This document shows, in pieces, positions 34,872-40,987 of a stretch of DNA of 40,987 bases (the stretch's first letter is position 1; each line of letters starts with the position of its first letter). A program made the position numbers and the translations under genes. This DNA is from an uncultured Roseburia sp. (GTDB lineage: Bacteria > Bacillota > Clostridia > Lachnospirales > Lachnospiraceae). The notes beneath the pieces are model-generated. The model ran no database searches. It was not told the origin of the DNA and saw nothing but the letters and a program-made list of their open reading frames with translations. The stretch is taken from contig CAKREH010000032.1 of the NCBI GenBank assembly GCA_934317215.1, positions 1 to 40,987 of the forward strand, written 5' to 3'.

Positions 34872-34970
34872 ATTTTTATGCGCTTTTTCTTACTAATGTG
34901 ATGAATCGCGAAGGAATTTTTAATACAGCTGTTTTTATAAAACAGTGCAGAAACGGAGGATCAGATTACT

Positions 34971-36260
34971 ATGAGTGAATACAGAATGGGGACAAAATGT
35001 GTGCAGGCAGGTTACACACCTGGCAATGGAGAACCGAGACAGGTGCCGATCATCCAGTCTACCACTTTTAAATACAGTACCAGCGAGGATATGGGAAAAC
35101 TTTTTGATTTAGAAGCAGATGGTTATTTTTACAGCCGCCTTCAGAATCCTACCAACGATATCGTCGCTGCAAAGATTGCAGCTATGGAAGGCGGTTCGGC
35201 TGCAATGTTAACTTCTTCCGGACAGGCAGCCAATTTTCTTGCCATGTTCAATATCTGTGAATGCGGCGATCACATCGTTGCTTCCTCCTCTATCTATGGC
35301 GGAACTTTCAACCTGCTTGCCGTTACCATGGCAAAGATGGGGATCACGACCACATTTGTTTCTCCGGATGCTTCCGAAGAAGAATTAAATGCCGCATTTA
35401 AACCAAATACAAAGCTGATGTTCGGTGAAACGATTGCCAACCCTGCACTCACTGTTTTGGATATTGAACTGTTCGCAAAAGTGGCTCACGCGCACGGCGT
35501 TCCGCTTGTAATGGACAATACATTCCCGACCCCGATCAACTGCCGTCCGTTTGAATGGGGTGCTGACATCGTAACCCACTCCACAACCAAATACATGGAT
35601 GGTCACGGAGCTGCTTTAGGCGGAGCGATCGTGGACAGCGGTAAATTTGACTGGATGGCTCACGCTGATAAATATCCGGGACTGTGTACTCCGGATGAAA
35701 GCTATCATGGAATCACCTACGCAGAAAAATTCGGTAAAGAAGGGGCCTTCATTACAAAATGTACTGCACAGCTGATGCGTGACTTTGGCTGCATGCAGTC
35801 CCCACAGAGTGCCTTTATTTTAAATCTCGGCTTGGAGTCCCTGCATGTCCGTATGCCAAAACATGTGGAAAACGGTCAGGCTGTCGCTGAATTTTTAGAG
35901 CAGCACCCGAAGATTGCCTATGTCAACTATCCGGGACTTCCTTCCAATAAATATTATGAGCGTGCAAAAAAATATCTGCCAAACGGCGGCTGCGGCGTTG
36001 TTTCCTTCGGTTTAAAAGGCGGACGTGCCGCTGCATCCACATTTATGCAGAATCTGAAACTCGGAGCGATCGAAACACATGTGGCTGACGCAAGAACCTG
36101 CTGTCTGAACCCGGCAACCTCCACACATCGCCAGATGACTGACGAACAGCTGAAAGAAGCCGGCGTTCCGGCTGAACTTGTCCGTATCAGCCTTGGACTC
36201 GAAGATAAAGAGGATCTGATTGCAGATATTTCCCATGCACTTGATGCAATTGCAGAATAA
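34971..36260 (+). CDS. metY: O-acetylhomoserine aminocarboxypropyltransferase (O-acetylhomoserine sulfhydrylase)
   Basis: A 429-residue PLP enzyme of the Cys/Met metabolism family. The PLP lysine is K207 in HSTTKYMDGHG. Also seen are the substrate-binding YFYSRLQNPTN, SSGQAANFLA, DNTFPTPINCRPFEWGAD and ATSTHRQM segments. It makes homocysteine from O-acetylhomoserine and sulfide in the cytosol. Length and motifs fit MetY better than the shorter MetB/MGL enzymes, but methionine gamma-lyase activity cannot be excluded. GGAGG lies 12 bases before the ATG. Divergent from the SulP gene. Confidence 0.93.
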   Translation: MSEYRMGTKCVQAGYTPGNGEPRQVPIIQSTTFKYSTSEDMGKLFDLEADGYFYSRLQNPTNDIVAAKIAAMEGGSAAMLTSSGQAANFLAMFNICECGDHIVASSSIYGGTFNLLAVTMAKMGITTTFVSPDASEEELNAAFKPNTKLMFGETIANPALTVLDIELFAKVAHAHGVPLVMDNTFPTPINCRPFEWGADIVTHSTTKYMDGHGAALGGAIVDSGKFDWMAHADKYPGLCTPDESYHGITYAEKFGKEGAFITKCTAQLMRDFGCMQSPQSAFILNLGLESLHVRMPKHVENGQAVAEFLEQHPKIAYVNYPGLPSNKYYERAKKYLPNGGCGVVSFGLKGGRAAASTFMQNLKLGAIETHVADARTCCLNPATSTHRQMTDEQLKEAGVPAELVRISLGLEDKEDLIADISHALDAIAE

Positions 36261-36318
36261 GTTAAAGTTTACTGCTTTTTATTGAAATACATAAGAATCG
36301 TATACTGACAAAAAGGGG

Positions 36319-36456
36319 GCATCCTGTAAACCAGTACATCGTTTCGTAAATAACTATACCAATCGCGCAGGATGCGGTTTCGAGTGTGCAGGTATAAAAA
36401 CGCAGGCGTAGTGGGCTGCGCCGAGGCTTTTCTACCTGTACAATCGGATTTACAGG
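36319..36456. repeat. Structured intergenic element after metY
   Basis: Perfect 8-bp GCATCCTG (36319-36326) with CAGGATGC (36368-36375); competing outer pair CCTGTAAA (36323-36330) with TTTACAGG (36449-36456); a 10-bp stem 36385-36394 with 36433-36442 that encloses CGCAG (36401-36405) with CTGCG (36416-36420). The small open frames across it look like by-products of the repeats. The rest of 36261-36533 shows nothing clear. Confidence 0.6.
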
Positions 36457-36533
36457 CAAGTGAATGGTGTGCGATCTCAATCTTATTTTTCACACTACTC
36501 CCCATTCCCAATTTGTATATGTGCCCCTGTTTA

Positions 36534-37004
36534 TCACATCAGTTTCAACTGATTTTGTGCTTCCTCCACATATAACATAGCATTATCCCGGTTGGAAACG
36601 ATCTCCTCCTCGGTCAGCATCCTTTTTATCTTCGCCGGATTTCCAAATGCAAGGCTGCCATCCGGGATCTCCATATTCTGTGTTACAAGTGCCCCTGCCC
36701 CAATGATACAGTTATTGCCGATCACCGCTCCATTTAAAATAATTGCTCCCATTCCAATCAATGTATTATTTCCAACCGTACATCCGTGCACGATCGCACT
36801 GTGCCCGATCGTCACATCATCTCCAATGGTAAGCGCATGCCCGTCTCCCACGTGAAGGACTGCATTATCCTGTATATTGGTCCTGCTTCCAATCGTGATC
36901 TTTTCCGTATCGCCCCGGACTGTCGCATGATACCATATTCCTGAATCTTCGCCGATCGTGACATCACCTTTTACGATCGCACCTTCTGCTAAATAATATG
37001 CCAT
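36534..37004 (-). CDS. Gamma-carbonic-anhydrase-like hexapeptide protein
   Basis: A 156-residue left-handed beta-helix protein of the gamma-CA/YrdA type. Hexapeptide repeats run from ~8 to ~115. The metal-type histidines are in NAVLHVGDG and GHSAIVHG, and the Arg and Asp of TVRGDTEKITIG and NIQDN match the family. It may bind Zn or Fe; carbonic anhydrase activity is unproven for many relatives. A C-terminal helix (NRDNAMLYVEEAQNQL) is present. The ribosome site is weak. No clear operon partner. Confidence 0.88.
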   Translation of the reverse strand: MAYYLAEGAIVKGDVTIGEDSGIWYHATVRGDTEKITIGSRTNIQDNAVLHVGDGHALTIGDDVTIGHSAIVHGCTVGNNTLIGMGAIILNGAVIGNNCIIGAGALVTQNMEIPDGSLAFGNPAKIKRMLTEEEIVSNRDNAMLYVEEAQNQLKLM

Positions 37005-37053
37005 GATATACCACGCTTTCTGCCTGATTTTACGTCAGGTCTGCATTATTTTA

Positions 37054-37626
37054 TCAGTCGTTCCCGTTTATCTGAGCAATATACGCGGAAACAACTTCTA
37101 CCACGCCGTCAATGCCAAGTTTACACTCATCTAAACACAGGTCATAGTTATCCGCTAATCCCCATGTTTCCCCGGAGTAATAATTATGATACTGCTTTCT
37201 TCGGCGGTCTGTATCATCCACGATCATTTTTGCTTTTAATTCGGATACCTGATGTTTCTTTGCAATTTTTTTGATTCTTGTCTTCTTGTCCCCACACAGG
37301 AATATCCGTACAGCATCCGGATGTTCTTTGTATGCATAATCCGATGCACGCCCGATCACGATACACGGCTGATCCCCAAACAGTGCTGACAATGCCTTTT
37401 TGGGTGTCTCGCGCACCTTTAAATTCATATCATCCGCAACCATACTCATCATATCATCCACCTGGCATTCCCCAAAATAAAATGGATACTTGTCATACAC
37501 TTTTTTCTCTTTTGCAAGATCGATCAGTTCTTTTTTAGAATAACATGGGATACCATAGATTTCTGACAATTTTCTTCCTACTTCGTCCCCTTCACATCCA
37601 CATTGTCTGGCAATTGTTATAATCAT
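37054..37626 (-). CDS. Cytidylate-kinase-like family protein
   Basis: A 190-residue protein of the cytidylate kinase-like family common in Clostridia. ITIARQCGCEGDEVGRKL at 3-20 replaces the usual P-loop with a degenerate one. DTDRRRKQYHNYYSGETWG near 145-165 is the lid-type segment. It is likely a P-loop kinase, but its substrate is unknown. The start at 37626 follows GGAGG by 6 bases; the longer frame was rejected. It lies downstream of an ArsC-like remnant. Confidence 0.85.
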   Translation of the reverse strand: MIITIARQCGCEGDEVGRKLSEIYGIPCYSKKELIDLAKEKKVYDKYPFYFGECQVDDMMSMVADDMNLKVRETPKKALSALFGDQPCIVIGRASDYAYKEHPDAVRIFLCGDKKTRIKKIAKKHQVSELKAKMIVDDTDRRRKQYHNYYSGETWGLADNYDLCLDECKLGIDGVVEVVSAYIAQINGND

Positions 37627-37653
37627 AATAATCCTCCATTCCTGCAAATCCTT

Positions 37654-37791
37654 TTATGAAAACCACATTCTTATTTTTTTATGCTCGTCCCCGCCCATTT
37701 CGGGAAGCCTGTCCTTAAGCTTCATTTCTTCATCCAGCCATTTTTTCGCTTTCTGGCAGATGGAACATTTGGGATATTCTATAAAAAGCAT
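37654..37791 (-). pseudogene. ArsC/Spx-family remnant
   Basis: An intact GGAGG site and ATG lead into FIEYPKCSICQKAKKWLDE, the typical start of ArsC/Spx-like thioredoxin-fold proteins. After that the reading jumps to LKDRLPEMGGDE, which resembles the 'LKDKLPxMSxEE' segment normally found about 60 residues later, and then ends at 45 residues instead of ~115. The inner half and the C-terminus are missing, so it is a deletion remnant. Confidence 0.65.
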
Positions 37792-37825
37792 TGGATTGTC
37801 CTCCTTTTGGTATGGTACGTTGCTG

Positions 37826-37975
37826 TTAATTGATATTGTAGCACAAATTGGGTGGGAGGGGGTACACAAATCCTTTTTCAGATGGTTTCAAAACATTCAT
37901 ATATGGCAGCATTGGTACCGGATTCTTCGTACAAAATGCCGGAATATCTGTCCTCATTCCTGTCTGTATAATCAT
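37826..37975 (-). pseudogene. Truncated reading frame coupled to the sirtuin gene, DUF1848-like start
   Basis: A 49-residue frame whose ATG overlaps the sirtuin stop codon (ATGA). It begins MIIQTGMRTDIPAF, much like the start of DUF1848 proteins, then loses similarity (CTKNPVPMLPYMNVLKP). The ATGA coupling suggests that a full gene once followed the sirtuin in the operon. Identity of the parent family is from memory of its N-terminus. Confidence 0.5.
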
Positions 37976-38904
37976 TTACCCACACTCCGTTTCATATCGG
38001 TAATCACTTTTGAAATATCAGCATCCACGCAGATTGCTTTTTCTTCTATTTCCGAAGGAATATCCGCCTGTCCTTTATTGATACAGATATAACAAGCATC
38101 CTTCCGGTTACAGGTATATTGCCAGAATGGGTACTTGATAATACCGGGTGTATTATATCCCACCCCCAATTCCAGGAATACATTTCTTTTATACTTGTTA
38201 TCCTTAAGGAACCGCTCGTACCTCTTTGCTGCTTCATCCCAGCCCTCATCCTGCACAAAAGTATTGTCTGATCTTAGATTCATACTCATCAGTCTGCCGC
38301 ACTTCGGACATTTGGGAACGAATTCCGATGGAACCGCCATCTTTAACACGACACCTTCTGGTTTTATCAATTCGCCATTTCTTATTTCAAAGCCCTGACT
38401 GATTACCATTTTTCTTATGTTTTCCTCATTATCGTAAGTTTCATAATGACATGGCTTGCTGCACTGAAACAATCCATAATCACCCTGTGTATAAAATAAC
38501 CTCTTCTTATCAAATCCCGCTTTCTGAAAACAGTGATCTACATTGGTTGTCAAAACAAAATAACTCTTATCCTTCACAAGGTCAAAAATATCCGAATAAA
38601 CCGGCTTTGGTGGATTCATATAACGATTCACATAAATATATCTGCTCCAATATCCCCAGTGTTCTTCCAATGTCTCATAAGGATAGAATCCACCTGAATA
38701 CATATCCGAAAATCCATACTTTTCCTTAAAGTCTGAAAAATAGCATTCAAATCTTTCTCCGGTATATACAAATCCTGCTGATGTGGAAAGTCCTGCACCA
38801 GCTCCTATGATAACAGCATCTGCTTCCCTAATTTTTTCTTTTATCTGTAATATCTTATCCGAGTAACTGTTTGTAGAGTCGTTCATCTTCCTCTTTAAAA
38901 ACAT
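37972..38904 (-). CDS. SirTM-type sirtuin (macrodomain-linked protein ADP-ribosyltransferase)
   Basis: A 310-residue sirtuin. NAD-binding GAGAGLSTSAG at 34-44, TTNVDH with N121, and zinc cysteines C148, C152, C199 and C202. At the place of the deacetylase histidine there is Gln, Q140 in YTQGD, 19 residues after N121. This N...Q pattern is the mark of class M sirtuins, which ADP-ribosylate proteins rather than deacetylate; R211 may be the third key residue. It overlaps the macrodomain gene by 50 bases, or 32 if the second ATG (38886) is used; AAAGGTGAT favours the first. Partner of the macrodomain in reversible ADP-ribosylation. Confidence 0.88.
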   Translation of the reverse strand: MFLKRKMNDSTNSYSDKILQIKEKIREADAVIIGAGAGLSTSAGFVYTGERFECYFSDFKEKYGFSDMYSGGFYPYETLEEHWGYWSRYIYVNRYMNPPKPVYSDIFDLVKDKSYFVLTTNVDHCFQKAGFDKKRLFYTQGDYGLFQCSKPCHYETYDNEENIRKMVISQGFEIRNGELIKPEGVVLKMAVPSEFVPKCPKCGRLMSMNLRSDNTFVQDEGWDEAAKRYERFLKDNKYKRNVFLELGVGYNTPGIIKYPFWQYTCNRKDACYICINKGQADIPSEIEEKAICVDADISKVITDMKRSVGK

Positions 38905-39628
38905 TAAATATCACCTTTATCTTTGATTTTGTCTTTTCTTTATATTGCTTTACTGTCCACACTGCAAGCTCAGCAGCTCTTTTATTTGGAAACATAAATA
39001 CACCGGTTGAGATACAACAAAAAGCAATACTCTTTACCTCATTCTCATCAGCTATCCTAAGACACGATTCATAGCAGGATACCAGCAAATGTTCATGCTC
39101 CTTTGTCAGCTTTCCCTGTACAACCGGACCAACCGTATGAATCACATAATCACAGGGCAGATTAAACGATGGAGTGATCTTTGCCTGCCCTGTCGGTTCT
39201 TCCTGCCCCTGTTTTATCATCATATCATTGCAATAATTTCGAAGCTGAATGCCTGCATAGGTATGAATGCAATTATCAATACAGTTATGGCAGGGCTGAT
39301 AGCAGCCAGTCATACCGCTGTTTGCTGCATTTACGATTGCTCCCACCTTAAGTCTTGTAATATCTCCCTTCCAGATAGAAAGGTCTGGCTGTATCTCCCT
39401 GATATCTGCCAATGTGACAATCCCTTTCTTCTCATTTTCTTCTGAAAGGTATGCATCCTGAATCTGTAAAAATTCCGGATTTATTTCTCCCGACATTCTT
39501 ACATTCATAAGTGACCGAAGCAAAATTTTCTGCTCATTTGCGTCTGCTGGAATCTGGATATTTTCATATTCCGGTCGTTCTTTCAGTAATCTTTTAATTA
39601 AATATTTTCTTCTGTCATCCTGATTCAT
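38855..39628 (-). CDS. Zinc-type macrodomain protein (protein-ADP-ribose hydrolase)
   Basis: A 257-residue protein. A helical N-terminal part (~1-80) is followed by the macrodomain: WKGDITRLKVGAIVNAANSGM at 86-106, then the Cys/His cluster GCYQPCHNCIDNCIH (109-122), the mark of zinc macrodomains, YVIHTVGP near 165, and IAFCCISTGVFMFP near 213. Family members remove ADP-ribose placed by SirTM. The start at 39628 overlaps the upstream stop by ATGA, so it is coupled; an upstream in-frame codon was rejected. Confidence 0.9.
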   Translation of the reverse strand: MNQDDRRKYLIKRLLKERPEYENIQIPADANEQKILLRSLMNVRMSGEINPEFLQIQDAYLSEENEKKGIVTLADIREIQPDLSIWKGDITRLKVGAIVNAANSGMTGCYQPCHNCIDNCIHTYAGIQLRNYCNDMMIKQGQEEPTGQAKITPSFNLPCDYVIHTVGPVVQGKLTKEHEHLLVSCYESCLRIADENEVKSIAFCCISTGVFMFPNKRAAELAVWTVKQYKEKTKSKIKVIFNVFKEEDERLYKQLLG

Positions 39629-40236
39629 TTCCTGATCACCGCTTTCACCGGACAATTCTCATAGCAGTTTCCACAGTGCAGACAGTGCTCCTGCCGGATG
39701 ACAAAAGGCACTCCCTTCTCAATACATTTCTGTGGACAATGTTTCATACATGTGCCACAGCCGATACAGGATTCCGTTATGTAATATCCCTTTTCTTTTA
39801 CATTTACATTTCCAAGAATATATGTCTCCCGGAAAATTGGATTTACGCCAAGATTAAAATACTCCACTTCCGCCTTATCAATACAGAAAATAATACCGAT
39901 TTCTCTTGTATCCCCCGGATATACATTAGCAAGATATGGCTGTTCTTCAAAAATGATATCCATCCATTTTTTCTGTTCATTCTCTGCTACTGCGTAAGCC
40001 TTTCCTGACAAACGAATCATTTCTTTGTATTTGGTATAAGCAAGAATCTGAACCCTGCCATCTTCCATTAATTCTTTACAAAAATTTTTACCTCTGGCGG
40101 TGAAAAAATAGAGTGCATCCGGCTCATAATGAATCGCACTGATATTCCGTATCTGTGGTGCTCCTTCACTGTCCACCGTTGCAAATGCAAGCACTCCCAC
40201 CAGCTGCATCTTCTTTAAACATGTTTGTAAATCCAT
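39625..40236 (-). CDS. Flavin-binding (PNPOx-like) protein fused to a 2[4Fe-4S] ferredoxin domain
   Basis: A 203-residue protein. Residues ~1-130 are a split-barrel flavin-binding domain (VLAFATVDSEGAPQIRNISAI, LYFFTARGKNFCKEL). Residues ~150-203 hold two CxxCxxCxxxCP motifs (SCIGCGTCMKHCPQ, HCLHCGNCYENCPV). It is likely a cytosolic electron carrier or FMN reductase. It follows the nitroreductase gene by 11 bases and overlaps the macrodomain gene. It probably feeds electrons to another enzyme in the operon. Confidence 0.88.
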   Translation of the reverse strand: MDLQTCLKKMQLVGVLAFATVDSEGAPQIRNISAIHYEPDALYFFTARGKNFCKELMEDGRVQILAYTKYKEMIRLSGKAYAVAENEQKKWMDIIFEEQPYLANVYPGDTREIGIIFCIDKAEVEYFNLGVNPIFRETYILGNVNVKEKGYYITESCIGCGTCMKHCPQKCIEKGVPFVIRQEHCLHCGNCYENCPVKAVIRK

Positions 40237-40247
40237 CTGTTCTCCAC

Positions 40248-40823
40248 CTATTCTACAATTTTAATTCTTCCAGGCTTTCTTGGTTTGCTTTTCGGCTGTT
40301 CGCCATCTATATATCCTAATATAACAAATCCCTGGCATGCATATCCTTCCGGCACTCCCCATTCGTTCATCAGTCTTCTTCCTTCTTCCGAATCAAATGT
40401 CTCATAGCCTCTTGAGATAATACATGATGCAATTCCAAGCTCTGTTGCCTGCAGGATCATATTTTCCATTATACAGAAGGCATCTGCTGTCCTAAAAAGA
40501 CAATTATTCTGGCAGAATACACAGATAGCTGTCGGTGCATGATAAAATCCATTTTTAATAGTTGGATCATCAATTGTGCTTGGCTGCTCCTTTGAAACAA
40601 AACTGCCTGCCAGGTGTGAGCGGTCAAAATTTGCCATATTCATCTTTCCCACATGAGCTGCCAGTTCCTTATTATGGATTGCGACCATCATACTTCTCTG
40701 TCCGCCTCCGGCATTCGGTGCAAAATTTCCGGCTTCCAGAATCTTTTCCAGATCATCACGTTTTATCTGCTCACCTGTATATTTGCGAATGGAATGTCTT
40801 GCTTTGATGATATCCATTAACAT
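40248..40823 (-). CDS. Nitroreductase-family FMN protein
   Basis: A 191-residue protein of the nitroreductase fold: ARHSIRKYTGEQI at 8-20 (FMN phosphate contacts), APNAGGGQR near 35, ELGIASCIISRG near 130, and GYIDGEQPKSKPRKPGR at the end. It should reduce a substrate using FMN and NAD(P)H; substrate unknown. Its ATG overlaps the end of the radical SAM gene by 7 bases. An alternative ATG lies two codons in. Confidence 0.88.
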   Translation of the reverse strand: MLMDIIKARHSIRKYTGEQIKRDDLEKILEAGNFAPNAGGGQRSMMVAIHNKELAAHVGKMNMANFDRSHLAGSFVSKEQPSTIDDPTIKNGFYHAPTAICVFCQNNCLFRTADAFCIMENMILQATELGIASCIISRGYETFDSEEGRRLMNEWGVPEGYACQGFVILGYIDGEQPKSKPRKPGRIKIVE

Positions 40824-40987
40824 GACAGCACCTCCCCGGTAATCTCATTTCTTGTCTTCCAGCACTGCGGATCCGCCCCGTAAAAGTTACCGCTTGTTCC
40901 ATTGGCAACTGCAGGACATCCACGGCACCATGCCTTAAGTTCACATTTGCTGCATTTTACAAATTTATCGTAATCTCTGTATTTTTC
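40817..40987 (-). CDS. Radical SAM/SPASM protein, C-terminal fragment cut by the window edge
   Basis: The last 56 residues are seen. They carry a cysteine pattern typical of SPASM domains: KCSKCELKAWCRGCPA, then QCW. SPASM domains hold auxiliary [4Fe-4S] clusters in radical SAM enzymes that modify peptides or proteins. The radical SAM core would lie beyond 40987. It is the most upstream gene seen of the ADP-ribosylation operon and overlaps the nitroreductase gene. Confidence 0.7.
   Translation of the reverse strand, partial: EKYRDYDKFVKCSKCELKAWCRGCPAVANGTSGNFYGADPQCWKTRNEITGEVLSC

Noticed and set aside
34744..34970. SAM riboswitch or T-box before metY
   Set aside because: Only a simple 7-bp hairpin is seen; no conserved core of either class was recognised.
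36269..36511. Short minus-strand open frames after metY
   Set aside because: They lie across inverted repeats and lack a convincing ribosome site; treated as by-products of the structured element.

Overview
The window looks like a Lachnospiraceae chromosome (Roseburia / Agathobacter type). It has moderate to low GC, strong GGAGG ribosome binding sites, sigma-A promoters with 17-base spacers, and proteins typical of gut Clostridia: two Rpn-type PD-(D/E)XK proteins, a GH2 beta-mannosidase, a Ter cluster, SulP and MetY. No rRNA, tRNA, CRISPR array or complete insertion sequence was seen. The genus is an inference from protein style.

Left part (1-7630, all minus strand): an Rpn-family protein, enolase, an alpha/beta hydrolase, a beta-mannosidase with a C-terminal frame break, and a secreted Ig-like/Fn3 protein. 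The promoters of enolase and the hydrolase carry almost the same 19-bp palindrome just after the -10 box, so they may share a regulator.

Ter region (7631-22113): a Ter stress-response cluster in four transcription blocks. Plus strand: a TerD-domain protein with a long N-terminal extension, then an AIM24-family protein. Minus strand, 18211 to 9327: rhomboid protease, YceG-type protein, TelA, TerD, TerD, Ca2+ P-type ATPase and HAD phosphatase, closed by a bidirectional terminator at 9301-9369. Plus strand, 18633: a C-C bond lyase (HpcH/citrate-lyase fold). Minus strand, 22113 to 19717: a phosphoribosyltransferase/TRSP protein, then a StiP/PELOTA protein. The lyase, HAD, two PRTase-type proteins and YceG form the 'biosynthetic module' known from comparative genomics of Ter systems, thought to make an unknown nucleoside-like metabolite. 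The TerD proteins and the ATPase point to calcium. The two plus-strand transcripts share a 43-nt leader element.

Island (23392-29320, minus strand, visibly more AT-rich): an uncharacterised operon with a broken coiled-coil gene, a 519-aa Ala/Gly-rich protein, a TerB-like protein, a glycine-zipper membrane-type protein, a CxxCxxCC protein, an Era-like GTPase with a hydrophobic tail, and a Cys/His protein. An XRE regulator (29484) is divergent, and a WYL regulator follows. This is the best candidate for an undescribed system.

Right part: a 38-aa zinc-ribbon protein, a membrane-anchored protein, a SulP anion transporter divergent from MetY, a gamma-carbonic-anhydrase-like protein, a cytidylate-kinase-like protein and two gene remnants. 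The window ends in a reversible ADP-ribosylation operon: radical SAM/SPASM (partial), nitroreductase, flavin/ferredoxin protein, zinc-type macrodomain and SirTM-type sirtuin. The usual GcvH-like target protein is not in view.
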